This document shows, piece after piece, positions 27,453 to 38,355 of a stretch of DNA of 64,000 nt. Within the stretch, counting starts at the first letter, position 1; every line of letters starts with the position of its first letter. Below the pieces are notes generated by a model that was given only the letters and a program-made list of their open reading frames with translations, had not been told where the DNA came from and searched no databases. A program made the translations under genes and the position numbers. The stretch covers positions 43,874,198 through 43,938,197 of the forward strand of contig NC_083577.1 in NCBI RefSeq assembly GCF_027579695.1, given 5' to 3'. Source of the DNA: Neoarius graeffei (lineage: Eukaryota > Chordata > Actinopteri > Siluriformes > Ariidae).

Positions 27453-28850
27453 ATCAGGATTAAATAAATAAGACAAACCTTTCACCGTGAGTCAAAATTC
27501 TGAAAGTTCTTTAAAAAAAAAAACAGGAGTTCCTCAGTTCTCTGGAACAATATTATGACACATCATGAGCAGATTTCATTTCTTTTTAGCCTTGAGCACA
27601 TGGCAGTACAGATTCCATATTTCCACCCATGTTTGTACTTTGTAGTTAAATACTGCACATTAAAATCTGGACTGCCACAGATGAATAGGACAATACATAA
27701 AACAGTTTTAAAGACAGATGGCCTATAGGTTGGTTTATGTCAGAACTGAACTGAAGAACTAATACTTAATGCAGTTTAATGTAAATATTTATGTTTATTA
27801 GGCTACAAATCTGGCTACACAACAGAGTGTAGAGCCACCATAAATGGGTTCCATCTGTCGCAACACCTCCAAATGATCATTGTTTCATTTTAGATCTTAC
27901 CAGGTGATTATTATAATTTGCTAGTCTATGAATAAAATGTTAAAGGTCATCAGTGTTTAATTGTTATGACACCAATTGTTTTTGAATAATAGCAGCTTGT
28001 TCAGGATACTGAGCCACTTCTCCCATAGGAGAACTTCTAGTCTCTTCCCCAAGACCCCACAGCCGTTGGGCATTTTCACCTGAAGATTGGAATCTCCACA
28101 GCCTTAGCCATCTCATGGGCGGCCACAAAAGATGAAAATATCAGGCATATTGTGTTCAAAACTTGCATGTATTATAATCTTGCACAACGATGTCTTCCGT
28201 TTTTGTTAGCAAAAGTTTTCTTGTGAACTAGGTGAGCGTGCATGCAGAGTTGGAAAATTCAAGAGAAAATAGCAGTCACATGCTTTCAAAATGTAGTGGC
28301 CTGTATGTAAACAAAATAAATTACTTAGATTCTGGGAAAGGTGAGCTGGACCCATTAAATTGGGTTTCTAAATAGTCAGTAGGCCAGTTTATCTCCATTC
28401 TCACTATCCCCAAGTGTGTTTTTTTTTTGTCCATTGCTACTTGATCACTTTATATTTGACCACTTAAATCTTACTTTAGTGCATTACTTTGTCTTGTGTA
28501 TGACCAATTTCCATCTCCACTTTCATTCCCCACTCATGTATACTTTGTTTATTGTATTCTTATTATACATAATTTATTCTATATGATCAACCTGATCACA
28601 TATCTTTAACAAACAAGCAGGTAACTTATTATTGCTGGCCTAGTCAGCAGTTTTTCATCTACAGGCTGAAACAGAGAAATAAAATTACTCACCGGCTCAA
28701 TCACCCTTGCAAAACCAGTTTGTTGAACCTTTTGAGTAGATTTCAAATGTTTCCCTATTCAGTACAACTGAGCAGTAGCATACTGTATATATACACACAC
28801 TTTATGCAATATGCAGATACAAAGTCAGAAAGATCAACAATTAAAGTAAT
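27453..28850. other. Unassigned sequence upstream of NXPE
   Basis: No gene, RNA or repeat family recognised. A GC-richer patch at 28020-28130 has no splice-bounded open frame I could support. Confidence 0.4.
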
Positions 28851-28851
28851 G

Positions 28852-28922
28852 GGCTCCTGAGTGGCATACAAAAAGGTTTACTCTATCACTGGGAGTTTGA
28901 ATTCTGACGATGCCACACAAAA
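28852..28922 (+). repeat. tRNA-like SINE head
   Basis: GGGCTCCTGAGTGGCATACA, then a B-box-like GAGTTTGAATTCTG, in the spacing of a tRNA-derived SINE promoter. The body is not recognised. Confidence 0.5.
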
Positions 28923-31131
28923 AAAAGTCTGCTCTCCTCCCACAGTCCACCTGAAAACCTGCTTCCTTCTAGCTCAGCAATGAGGAAGTCACATCACTTT
29001 AATATGACTCACAACAATCAAGTCAAGAGACAGCTATTCAGGCCCTCCAGGATTTCGCGATGTTGCGATTTGCAACTTCAACGCAAATTCAACCAATCCC
29101 CGCGAATTCAGGGTGGTGTTGCAATTATATCCAATCACCGCAACTTTCCCGCAAATCTGACCAATCGTTGGTGACGTCGACAAACTACCTTCCGCCTTAA
29201 TTCCGTGTCAAGAGAAGCAGCATGTGCTGTGCGAGTTAGTGTTTATGTAGGCTTAAGTTCTGTTGCTGAAAGTGCGTTATGTTTACAGTGAAGGACTGTG
29301 TGCACTTTACATTACTTTTTTACTTAATACAAGAAATTAATGGATGACAACATTTTTGCCAAAATGGTATTTTATTTTCCATTGTTTAGGCAGCTTCAGC
29401 ATCATACTGTGGGATTCTGTTCAAACTGTTTTTTTTTTCTATGAAGCCTGAGCCATTTATTTTATTAGTTTATAATTATTGTTTAATTTAGTCTTCAGGA
29501 GAGACTGCCTGCACACAGTACTAGTATTAATAGTTTTTTTTTTTCTTACATGAAAGCTGAGGCATTTATATTATATTTTAAGGTAACTTCATGTTGTGCT
29601 GTGAGGTTCTATGCACTTTAACTTTTGAACCAACAGGTGCATTTGGACAAGTAAAGCCTATTTTTCCCACTCGGGAAGGTGCTGCTCTCATTTCCTGCAG
29701 CATAGGTCATAGTCTCAGAACAGGCCTAGTTAATTCCTGACAATCCAGAGCCAAGGCCAGGGAGCAGACGAACAGGCTAAACCGACTGTCTGCTAGCTGC
29801 ACAGAGTCGTCACTCAGGGCCCACTACATCGAGACTGTGTCTGTTCCCCGAGCTCAACAAAAAGGTAGAAATTTTCAGAGAGTTTGTTCCAGTAACCTAA
29901 TCAATATAAAATTAGATCATACTGACTGTACAGCTGCTGCCAGCACCTTTGATCTAAAGGTGGGGCTATTAAATATTAGATCTCTTACATCTAAAGCGCT
30001 AATGGTTAATGAACTCATTACTGATCAGGAGTTTAATGTACTGTGTTTAACAGAAACATGGATTAAGCCAAATGAATATATAGCATTAAATGAAGCGAGT
30101 CCTCCTGGATACAGTTATACACACCAGCCTCGTCTAACTGGCAGAGGAGGAGGCGTCGCGGTTATTTATAACGATTATCTAGATGTAACACAAAAACCTG
30201 GTTATAAATTTAATACATTTGAAGTTCTTCATACTCATATAATGTATGTAGCCTCGAAAAATAAGTCTACCCAGCTAATTCCATTGCTTATTATTTACAG
30301 GCCCCCAGGGCCATATTCTGAGTTTCTTTCTGAATTTGCAGATTTTATCTCAGATCTGGTTATTTCCTTAGACAAAGCTTTAGTTGTCGGAGATTTTAAT
30401 ATTCATTTCGATAACCCAGAAGACCCTTTAAAAACAGCGTTTGTGTCCATCTTAGATTCAGTCGGGATTAAGCAGAATGTCATAGGACCGACCCATAATG
30501 GTGGTCACACCCTCGATCTAATACTAACATTCAGATTAAACGTAGACAATATAGTCATACTTCCACAGTCTGAAGTTCTCAGATCATTGTCTCATCTCAT
30601 TCAAAATATGTCTGAGTAATAATATATGCACCTCACCACGCTACTGTATTAAACGTACTTTCATGTCAACTACTGCACAGAGCTTTATAAATGATCTCCC
30701 AGAGCTGTCAACTTTGATTGGGTCACTGTCAGCCCCTGCAGAACTTGATCAGGCAACTGAATGCTTAGAGTCAACATTCCGCCATACTTTAGATAATGTA
30801 GCTCCTCTAAAAAGGAAAATGGTCAGAGACAAAAAATTAGCACCCTGGTATAATGATGACACTCGCACATTAAAACAGACCACTCGAAAATTGGAACGTA
30901 AATGGCGTCAAACAAAATTGGTAGTGTTCAAATTAGCTTGGAAGGAGAGCTTCCTGAAGTATAGAAAAGCTCTTAGTGCTGCGAGATCAACATATTTCTC
31001 CTCCCTAATAGAAGATAACAAAAATAATCCTAGATTCCTATTTAATACTGTAGCAGAATTAACCAGGAATAAGTCCACTATCAACACATGCACACCTGCA
31101 GTATGTAGTAGCAACGACTTCATGAATTTTT

Positions 31132-31512
31132 CACATCACACACATCACATTATCTCTAGCCGCTTTATCCTTCTACAGGGTCGCAGGCAAGCTGGAGCCT
31201 ATCCCAGCTGACTACGGGCGAAAGGCGGGGTACACCCTGGACAAGTCGCCAGGTCATCACAGGGCTGACACATAGACACAGACAACCATTCACACTCACA
31301 TTCACACCTACGGTCAATTTAGAGTCACCAGTTAACCTAACCTGCATGTCTTTGGACTGTGGGGGAAACCGGAGCACCCGGAGGAAACCCACGCGGACAC
31401 GGGGAGAACATGCAAACTCCACACAGAAAGGCCCTCGCCGGCCCCGGGGCTCGAACCCAGGACCTTCTTGCTGTGAGGCGACAGCGCTAACCACTACACC
31501 ACTGTGCCGCCC
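31132..31512 (-). repeat. Mermaid-type SINE with 13-bp target duplication
   Basis: Full-length inverted copy inside the L2 frame. TTCATGAATTTTT flanks it at 31119-31131 and 31513-31525. The head reads (minus) GTAGTGGTTAGCGC and GGTTCGAGCCC, a perfect-looking B box, making this the best-preserved copy here. Confidence 0.95.
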
Positions 31513-32003
31513 TTCATGAATTTTTTTAATGACAAAATTGAGAATATCCGACAAAAAATTCAAACTACTAATTTAAGGTTAGACAATGAAAGTGACCTTG
31601 TAGTTAACAATATAACTGTATCAGATCATCAGTTAGAATGTTTTACTCCCCTAAAAGAAACTGAATTACTTTCATTAATCTCTACATCAAAAGCCTCAAC
31701 TTGTGTACTAGATCCCTTACCGACACATCTATTCAAACAGATAATGCCTGGAGTAATTGAACCGCTTCTAAAAATAATAAATTCTTCTCTTATGATTGGC
31801 TATGTACCCAAATCCTTTAAACTAGCAGTTATCAAACCCCTGATTAAAAAATCTGACCTTGATCCCTGTCAGCTGTCCAATTATCGGCCAATATCAAACC
31901 TCTCCTTTATCTCCAAGATCCTTGAAAAAGCTGTGGCAATGCAATTATGCTCATATTTACATAGGAATAACATCCATGAAATGTATCAGTCAGGATTTAG
32001 ACC

Positions 32004-32403
32004 TGTAAGATTGTATGTGTGTTCTCGTGCATAGCTGAACTTATGACCTGTTCACATCCTGGTAAACGTGCATAGCCGCGAGAACATACTTTTTTGCTTT
32101 TCTCTGTACCTTCTAGTTTCACTGAAACCACATTCCTGGACCCTCCTGTTCTAGGGGGTGTACATTCTGCTCTTTCATGTATAATAAAACAACTCCTTAT
32201 TTGGTGAGTTCACCTTGTGCCCTCGGGCCTCTACTTATCTTGTCACGCAAGCTTCTTATGTATATAAACCCTGCTTTTTCTATGTATCACTGAGCAGTGC
32301 ACGAATAAACCAGACTGATTCAATTCGTGTGGTTCGTTCCCTCCCTGCTCCAGAGCGCTCTTACGTCAACGCATCTGAACTGAGACAGACACAGGTTCTA
32401 ACA
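32004..32403 (+). repeat. Provirus 5' LTR
   Basis: TGTAAGATTG...GGTTCTAACA, 400 bp. TATATAA at 32261-32267 and AATAAA at 32304-32309 suggest U3, a very short R, and U5. Confidence 0.95.
32261..32267 (+). promoter_or_regulatory. LTR TATA box
   Basis: TATATAA followed about 40 nt later by the AATAAA signal, the compact layout of gammaretrovirus-like LTRs. Confidence 0.65.
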
Positions 32404-32406
32404 ATT

Positions 32407-32424
32407 TGGTGACCCCGACGTGAT
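32407..32424 (+). promoter_or_regulatory. Primer-binding site, tRNA-Trp type
   Basis: TGGTGACCCCGACGTGAT, 18 nt, three bases after the LTR. I know this string as the tRNA-Trp primer site used by avian leukosis/sarcoma viruses; most gammaretroviruses use Pro. Confidence 0.8.
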
Positions 32425-32436
32425 GCTCTCAATCAG

Positions 32437-32442
32437 GTAAGA
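32437..32442 (+). promoter_or_regulatory. Candidate major splice donor
   Basis: CAG|GTAAGA just downstream of the primer site. A partner acceptor, TTTTTGTGTTTCAG, ends near 37902 before the env stub. Confidence 0.55.
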
Positions 32443-32593
32443 CATGTTTGATTGACTACCTGGTTGGCAGTAGTTTCGTAGTGTCCTACGGAGGACAGTT
32501 TTCCCTGGTTCGAGTCCAGGAAGAGCGCGCTATACAAATTTGTACTATATTTGTTGTCTGTTCCTCTTCAGATCCGTTTGTTGTCATTGTACG

Positions 32594-34240
32594 ATGGGAA
32601 GCTCGTTCCCTAAGCCTGCGCCAGGGGAAACCCCGGCCGAATGGATGACTAGGTGCGGTTTTGCTTATTATGTTTCTCCCTGGCTCGATAATTTGGCAGG
32701 TTGGACTGAGGCCAACCCTCAAATTCCTTCCTATCCTCGTCAAGGTACATTCGATCCTGGTTATCTTGCATCGGCCCATCGCATGATTTATGAGGGATTA
32801 GGGGACCCCGGCTGGGATCGCCCGTATATGCGGGATGGATATGCCAAATGGTATGATATGAAGAAGATTTGGGATAATTTTAAACAGGCTTATACTCCCC
32901 GTTCAGTCCTGAAATCCATCCCGAAGCCTCGGGCTGCACCCGTCACCAAGGAAACGGAGGAGGCGGCGCTAGGAAAATCCAAATCTCATTCTGCTCCTCC
33001 AGCCTCGTTAGATAGTAAACCTCCACCTTATAGTAAGGCTGGAAAAATTACTGGTAAATCGTCGTCATCTGTAAAAACGATTCCTAAAATTTATCCGTCC
33101 CTGGCTGCTGTGTCTGCGTGCCCCCCCCCCACGGTTGACAGAGGGCAGCGTCCCGGGGGAATAAAGGGTGCGCCTGCATCAGCCAAGAACGGCAAAGACG
33201 AAGAAAGTAGTGACGATACCGATGATGACACCGATGACGATGATGATTGGGATAATCCTGACGATGTGGGACCAGACGCCGGCTCGCGTCCTTACCCGCC
33301 ACAAAATGCTGCTTGTGTATGGGTCGCAAAGCGCAGTGGTATTGATATAACTCCCCCGTCCCCGTCGGCTCTTAAGGACATCATCTCACTTCTTCCGTCA
33401 CCCGACAAGCCTCTGCTCTTCGTTGATCAGTTAATTAATGTTTCTCGTAACTGTCAGCTAACGGGAGCTGATTACCGGTTTATTCTGCAGAATAAATTAG
33501 GAGGCGCATACGATGAGACGGCCCTGTTAGAAAACGTACAGGTCCTCCGCCCCGTCAACGATATTGCTGTTAATGTTAAGGAGGAATTGCCTCCGGTAGG
33601 GGAAAACGGTCGCCCTCGCCAGCGCACCGTGTCTACCTTCTTTTGGAAAGACACGCCGGACGCGCTGCAGCAGCTTCGCGAGCAGTTGACGCGATACCTG
33701 CTCGCCTTAAAACAAGCAAATAGAGACCTGTCACAGGTCACTAATTGCAAACAGGAGCGTTCTGAGCTGACGTCGGCTTTCTGGAAGCGCTTTGGGGAAG
33801 TTTGGCAACATTTGGGAGGTCTTGAACTTGATTTGGCAAACCCGAACCCAATGTTCTTGTCCACCTTTCTGTCTAATTGTCGCCCCGAAATACAGAGCGT
33901 ATTAAAACATCACTGGAGTGACCGGAATAATCTGGTCCTCCGTCAGGCCGGGGAGCGGGTGCGCACGCTGGAGAGCGATGGTCTTTTAGACTGTAAAACG
34001 AATAAAGCATGTTTATCCGTCGTGCCGGGCGGACGAGCGGAGGGACGACAGGAGAGGGGTCGCCGAACGGGACCGCGCGGCGGGGGAGGGAGGAGAAATG
34101 GAAAGTGCCACTATTGTGGAAAAGAGGGGCACTGGATAAGAGAATGTCATGCGAAACAGCGAGATGAGCAGGAACGTGAGAAACTCGTCATGCGCGCCGG
34201 TTCAAGCCCCACAGGGCAGAGAGATCCTGCCCGCCCATAG
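32594..34240 (+). CDS. gag: Provirus gag, intact
   Basis: 548 residues from ATG at 32594, chosen because it gives the N-terminal MGSS myristoylation signal; the open frame reaches further up without another good start. Matrix region, then a proline-rich stretch with the late-domain motif PPPY (near 33018), a very acidic Asp-rich patch (33210-33265), a capsid region, a basic Arg/Gly-rich segment and one zinc knuckle CHYCGKEGHWIREC (about 34106-34150). Gag assembles particles at the membrane and packages RNA. It ends at UAG (34238-34240) in the same frame as pol. No break is seen. Confidence 0.92.
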   Translation: MGSSFPKPAPGETPAEWMTRCGFAYYVSPWLDNLAGWTEANPQIPSYPRQGTFDPGYLASAHRMIYEGLGDPGWDRPYMRDGYAKWYDMKKIWDNFKQAYTPRSVLKSIPKPRAAPVTKETEEAALGKSKSHSAPPASLDSKPPPYSKAGKITGKSSSSVKTIPKIYPSLAAVSACPPPTVDRGQRPGGIKGAPASAKNGKDEESSDDTDDDTDDDDDWDNPDDVGPDAGSRPYPPQNAACVWVAKRSGIDITPPSPSALKDIISLLPSPDKPLLFVDQLINVSRNCQLTGADYRFILQNKLGGAYDETALLENVQVLRPVNDIAVNVKEELPPVGENGRPRQRTVSTFFWKDTPDALQQLREQLTRYLLALKQANRDLSQVTNCKQERSELTSAFWKRFGEVWQHLGGLELDLANPNPMFLSTFLSNCRPEIQSVLKHHWSDRNNLVLRQAGERVRTLESDGLLDCKTNKACLSVVPGGRAEGRQERGRRTGPRGGGGRRNGKCHYCGKEGHWIRECHAKQRDEQEREKLVMRAGSSPTGQRDPARP

Positions 34241-34243
34241 GGC
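34238..34243 (+). promoter_or_regulatory. Gag-pol stop codon for probable read-through
   Basis: UAG followed by G; gag and pro-pol share one frame with no other stop, as in murine leukaemia virus. A downstream pseudoknot was not checked. Confidence 0.75.
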
Positions 34244-37200
34244 TGCCCTCAGAGCGATGAAACCCCGACCGTTGCTATGTTAAATCTTTTATTCAGCTCC
34301 CCTCTTAACGAAGATCTTCCCACTATTGTTTTATGCCTGGCAGGGACTGAATATCCTTTTTTACTCGACACCGGGGCTACCATGTCCTCAGTGGGGAGGG
34401 AATATGCGGGTCCTTTATCTACACGGTCTGTAAGCTCTGTGGGAATAGAAGGGGTTCTTTTCCATTCCAGTTGCACGCCCCCCCTTTCTGTTACTTGTGC
34501 CCTTGATCCTTTACTGAAGTTTTCTCACTCCTTTGTTTGCATGCCTGATTGCCCTTTTAACCTGCTTGGACGGGATCTCATGAGCCTCCTAGGGCTTTCT
34601 ATTTCTTTCAGTGGTTCACACATGGTTGTTGACGCACCAGACGACACTTCGTCGGCTGCTCTTGCCCTCACCTCCCTTTCTCTTCCTCATAATCTTCTTA
34701 ATGCTGCTTGTGCCGTTACCCACCTCACACCCTCTCTTTCTGACCTTCCAGCTTCTCTTTGGGCGGAACATAAGGACGAGGTGGGCTTTGTTAACTGTAC
34801 CCCTTACGAGGCGGTCATTAAACACTCTTCGCCAGTATATGTAAAACAGTACCCCCTTTCCCCAGCTAAACTGTCTGGCATTGATGATGTTCTGTGTTCT
34901 CTCCTAGAGCAAGGTGTGGTTGTTCCCTGTGTCAGCCCTTATAACACCCCAGTGAATCCGGTGCAGAAGCCCAACGGCACGTGGCGTTTCACCCAGGATT
35001 TGCGTAAGATTAATGAGTTAATTATCCCAGTCGCCCCATTAGTTCCAGACGTTCCCTCTCTTATGGCCTCGATTCCGTGTGAACATGCTTTTTTCTCTGT
35101 AATTGATCTCTGTTCTGCCTTTTTCAGCGTCCCTGTGGGCCACGACACGCAGCCCCTGTTCGCTTTTACGCACAGGGGAAAGCAGTACACATGGACCAGG
35201 TTACCCCAAGGATATGTCGATTCCCCCGCGGTTTTTACAGCCGTAGTGAGGGACGCCTTGGCCGGTTTGTGCCTCCCCTCGGGCTCCTCCGTGCTCCAGT
35301 ACGCGGATGATCTTCTGGTAACGGCGGAGGACGAGGACATTTGCGCTACAGCTACACTTGCTCTCCTCTCCCTTCTGGCGCAAGAAGGTTTCAAGGTCTC
35401 ACGAACTAAGCTTCAGTTCTGCCTCCCCACTGTTCGATATCTGGGTCACGATCTCTCCCAGGGCTCCCGCAGGCTCAGCCCCGAGCGTGTGCAGGTCATC
35501 CTAGACACTCAGGTGCCTGCCACGAAACACGCCCTCATGGCTTTTCTGGGACTTATCAATTACTGCCGCCAGTGGATTCCTGACTGTTCCACCTATGACA
35601 AGTGTCTGCGCTCTGCAATTCTGCACTCGGACCCTTTGACTCAGCCCTTGGTGTGGTCTGATGAAATGCTGACGGCCTTCAGGGCCCTGAAGCAGGCTTT
35701 ATGCTCGGCCCCTGCTCTCGGACTTCCGAATTACCGTTTGCCGTTTCATTTATATGTGTGCAACCAGCAGGGAACTGCGTCTGGGGTTTTGGCGCAGGAG
35801 CACGGGGGGGGTATGCGGCCTTGTGCGTTCCTCTCTAAAACTCTTGATTCTGTGGCACAGGGTCTCCCTGCTTGCCTCAGGGCGGTGGCTGCATGTGCTG
35901 TCATGGTCACGGACGCTGAACGGCTGGTTTTGTCTCACCCGCTCGTTCTCCACACCTCACATGATGTAGTGCACGTTTTAAAGAACCTCAGTACCCAGCA
36001 TTTATCTGCGCAGCGTCGCTCTGGATACGAGTCTATTCTTTTGGCCACCGAAAACCTTACTGTTAAGCCCTCCTCCTCCTTTGATTCTCTCGCGCACGCG
36101 CTTCAGCGCCTCCTCAATTCACAGGATGATTCTCTTCCTTCTGAAACACACGACTGCATTTCTAGCATTCTTTTCGAGACAAGTATCCGCCCCGACTTAC
36201 GCTCCACCCCGTTACTTTCAGGTGATTCGCTGTTTGTGGACGGCTCGTGCTCACGCCCCTCTGACGGCGTTTTCGTGTGTGGTTATTCTGTGTGCCGCCT
36301 TCCTGATGAAACTGTTGAAGCTTTTTCTCTTCCTTTCTCCTCGGCTCAGGCTGCTGAACTATACGCTCTAACCCGTGCATGTGTTATCGCCCAGGACACA
36401 GACGTCACTATCTACACTGATTCACGCTACGCTTTCGGCGTTGCTCATGACTTTGGTCGGATTTGGGCTTCGCGTGGGTTCACCACTGCAGACGGTAAGC
36501 CCATTTCTCATTCTTCGCTTGTTACTGATCTTATTACAGCGTGTCTTCTCCCGCGCTCTTTAGCCATTGTTAAGACTCGTGCTCATTGTATTGGGGACTC
36601 TTTTGAGATCAGGGGAAACTCTCTCGCCGATCGCATTGCCAAAGCCGCGGCTGCCTCCGGTGTTTTTCCGCCTTCGCTTACTCTCTCCCTGGTCTCATCC
36701 AGCCGTATGATTAGTGCCGTTCTTCCGGACATTGACTTGATCTCCCTCCAGGCCTCCGCTTCGGCCTCAGACAACCATTTCTGGGACTCATGCGGCGCGC
36801 AGCCGTCTGACGGCGTTCGGATCGATGCTCAGGGCCGTCTTTGTTTACCTCGTCACTGTACTCCCTTTCTCGTCCGCGAGTTTCATGGTCCCACTCACCG
36901 CGGCCGAAGAGGGGTAGTGGAGGATTTATCCAAAATATTTTGCATCGACAAAATACACACCGATGTACATCACATTCTAGACAGATGTTTAACGTGCGCC
37001 CAGAATAATCCATCTAAACCAGGCGCGGTACATCAGCACCTTCCCATACCTGACACGCCGTTCCAGGAATGGCAGATTGACTTTACTCACATGCCAAAAC
37101 AGGGCCCCTTTAAGTATCTCTTGGTCATGGTCGACAAATTTTCACGATGGGTGGAGGCTTTCCCTTGCGGGAAAGAAGACGCTCGCACGGCGGTAAACAA

Positions 37201-37858
37201 ATTGACGCAAGAAATCATTCCGCGTTATGGTCTCCCGGTAGGGATAGACTCTGACAAAGGTACGCCGTTCACCTCTAAGGTGACACAAGAACTGTGTAAA
37301 GACTTAAAGATCCATTGGCGTTTCCACATCCCGTACCATCCACAATCCTCCGGCATTGTGGAGCGCGCAAACAGAACAATCAAGGGTAAGCTGCGTAAAG
37401 CCATGCAAGAAGCTGGTACTAAAAATTGGGTACAAGTTTTGCCTTTAGTTCTCGCTGACATGCGAATGACCGCTCAAGTGGCCCTCGACAACCTGTCTCC
37501 GTACGAGCTCGTGATGGGCCGGCCTTTTCCTACACCCTGGCGCAGAGGTATGCAGGCTATAGGAACGAGTGATCTTGATGTACATCTCAGTGAGTACGCC
37601 GTGGGTCTCATGCGGGTGTTGGATGAGTACTGGACGAGACTAAATTCCAAAAAGCCTCCCATTCCTGAGGCACCCACTCACCCCTTTGAGGTAGGGGATA
37701 AAGTGTTGGTAAAGAAATTCGCTAAATTAGGCACTCCTCTAGAGGAACCACCCTACAGTGAACCCACGGATGTGCTCGCTGTAACTCGAACGGCTGTACT
37801 AACTGACCTTTTTCCACAGTGGATTCATGCCAGTCGAATAAAGAAGGCTCCAATGTAA
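34241..37858 (+). CDS. pol: Provirus pro-pol, intact
   Basis: 1205 residues after the UAG, open to TAA at 37858. Protease: LDTGA near 34366. RT: LPQGYVDSPAVF and YADDLLV (catalytic YADD near 35299-35310). RNase H: FVDGSCS, AAELYALT, YTDSRYAF, then the final aspartate in SLADRIAKA. Integrase: an H-C zinc region ending DRCLTCAQ, then the DDE core with DFTH, DSDKG and GIVERANR, and a C-terminal SH3-like tail. Family length is normal and all catalytic residues seem present. Made only by read-through of gag. Confidence 0.93.
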   Translation, partial: GCPQSDETPTVAMLNLLFSSPLNEDLPTIVLCLAGTEYPFLLDTGATMSSVGREYAGPLSTRSVSSVGIEGVLFHSSCTPPLSVTCALDPLLKFSHSFVCMPDCPFNLLGRDLMSLLGLSISFSGSHMVVDAPDDTSSAALALTSLSLPHNLLNAACAVTHLTPSLSDLPASLWAEHKDEVGFVNCTPYEAVIKHSSPVYVKQYPLSPAKLSGIDDVLCSLLEQGVVVPCVSPYNTPVNPVQKPNGTWRFTQDLRKINELIIPVAPLVPDVPSLMASIPCEHAFFSVIDLCSAFFSVPVGHDTQPLFAFTHRGKQYTWTRLPQGYVDSPAVFTAVVRDALAGLCLPSGSSVLQYADDLLVTAEDEDICATATLALLSLLAQEGFKVSRTKLQFCLPTVRYLGHDLSQGSRRLSPERVQVILDTQVPATKHALMAFLGLINYCRQWIPDCSTYDKCLRSAILHSDPLTQPLVWSDEMLTAFRALKQALCSAPALGLPNYRLPFHLYVCNQQGTASGVLAQEHGGGMRPCAFLSKTLDSVAQGLPACLRAVAACAVMVTDAERLVLSHPLVLHTSHDVVHVLKNLSTQHLSAQRRSGYESILLATENLTVKPSSSFDSLAHALQRLLNSQDDSLPSETHDCISSILFETSIRPDLRSTPLLSGDSLFVDGSCSRPSDGVFVCGYSVCRLPDETVEAFSLPFSSAQAAELYALTRACVIAQDTDVTIYTDSRYAFGVAHDFGRIWASRGFTTADGKPISHSSLVTDLITACLLPRSLAIVKTRAHCIGDSFEIRGNSLADRIAKAAAASGVFPPSLTLSLVSSSRMISAVLPDIDLISLQASASASDNHFWDSCGAQPSDGVRIDAQGRLCLPRHCTPFLVREFHGPTHRGRRGVVEDLSKIFCIDKIHTDVHHILDRCLTCAQNNPSKPGAVHQHLPIPDTPFQEWQIDFTHMPKQGPFKYLLVMVDKFSRWVEAFPCGKEDARTAVNKLTQEIIPRYGLPVGIDSDKGTPFTSKVTQELCKDLKIHWRFHIPYHPQSSGIVERANRTIKGKLRKAMQEAGTKNWVQVLPLVLADMRMTAQVALDNLSPYELVMGRPFPTPWRRGMQAIGTSDLDVHLSEYAVGLMRVLDEYWTRLNSKKPPIPEAPTHPFEVGDKVLVKKFAKLGTPLEEPPYSEPTDVLAVTRTAVLTDLFPQWIHASRIKKAPM

Positions 37859-38076
37859 TAGAAATCTATATTGTTGATGCTTAACAGGTTTTTGTGTTTC
37901 AGAAAGTTGCTGTGACAATAGCTGACGGCCTTTTCAGGGATCCCCTTTCCAGCATCCGGAGTGATCCGGTTTCGGCTGATCTACAAAGAGGGGATGGTCG
38001 GTGCGTCCCGCAGACTTCTGAACTGAGGAATCTGGAAGACACGTGAGCCTGGGCTACCTTCAATCATCTACATCCT

Positions 38077-38307
38077 GTGGACACAGAAAGAACAAAGTCA
38101 GTGACCAGTATGACTTTCCTTCTGGTATTGGTCTTGGTGCTTGGAGCAGGGAATCCCGCTCAAGCCAGCCACGAGGACAACGTTTTTTGGCGATTTGCCA
38201 ACTGGACTGCTAAGCAACATACTAATGAATCATGTTATGTCTGTCATTTAATGCCCGTAAGCTCAGTGTCCACGTCTCTTACACCCCTATGTCTGTCAAT
38301 ACATTAG
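38077..38307 (+). pseudogene. env: Provirus env stub
   Basis: A short frame begins with a hydrophobic signal peptide (TFLLVLVLVLGAG), a glycosylation site NWT and a Cys-rich CYVC, as expected at the start of a surface subunit, but stops after about 76 residues. Only about 50 nt lie between it and the purine tract, so the rest of the surface subunit and the whole transmembrane subunit are missing. Such a provirus cannot make its own envelope. Confidence 0.75.
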
Positions 38308-38343
38308 AGTTTAAACTGTAGTTATACTCTGTAAACAAAGTAT

Positions 38344-38354
38344 AAAAGAGGGGA
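38344..38354 (+). promoter_or_regulatory. Provirus polypurine tract
   Basis: AAAAGAGGGGA one base before the 3' LTR. Confidence 0.8.
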
Positions 38355-38355
38355 T

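Noticed and set aside
28020..28130. Possible upstream exon of NXPE
   Set aside because: No open frame with consistent splice sites and no similarity I recognise.
31165..31563. Minus-strand ORF of about 130 codons, also at 16078-16473 and 27188-27454
   Set aside because: The same peptide recurs because the SINE body happens to be open; it is repeat sequence, not a gene.
36081..36371. ORFs in other frames of the provirus pol
   Set aside because: Overlap the intact pol frame and show no motif or start context.
38077..38355. Complete env gene
   Set aside because: Only a signal peptide and a short Cys-containing stretch remain; too little space before the polypurine tract.
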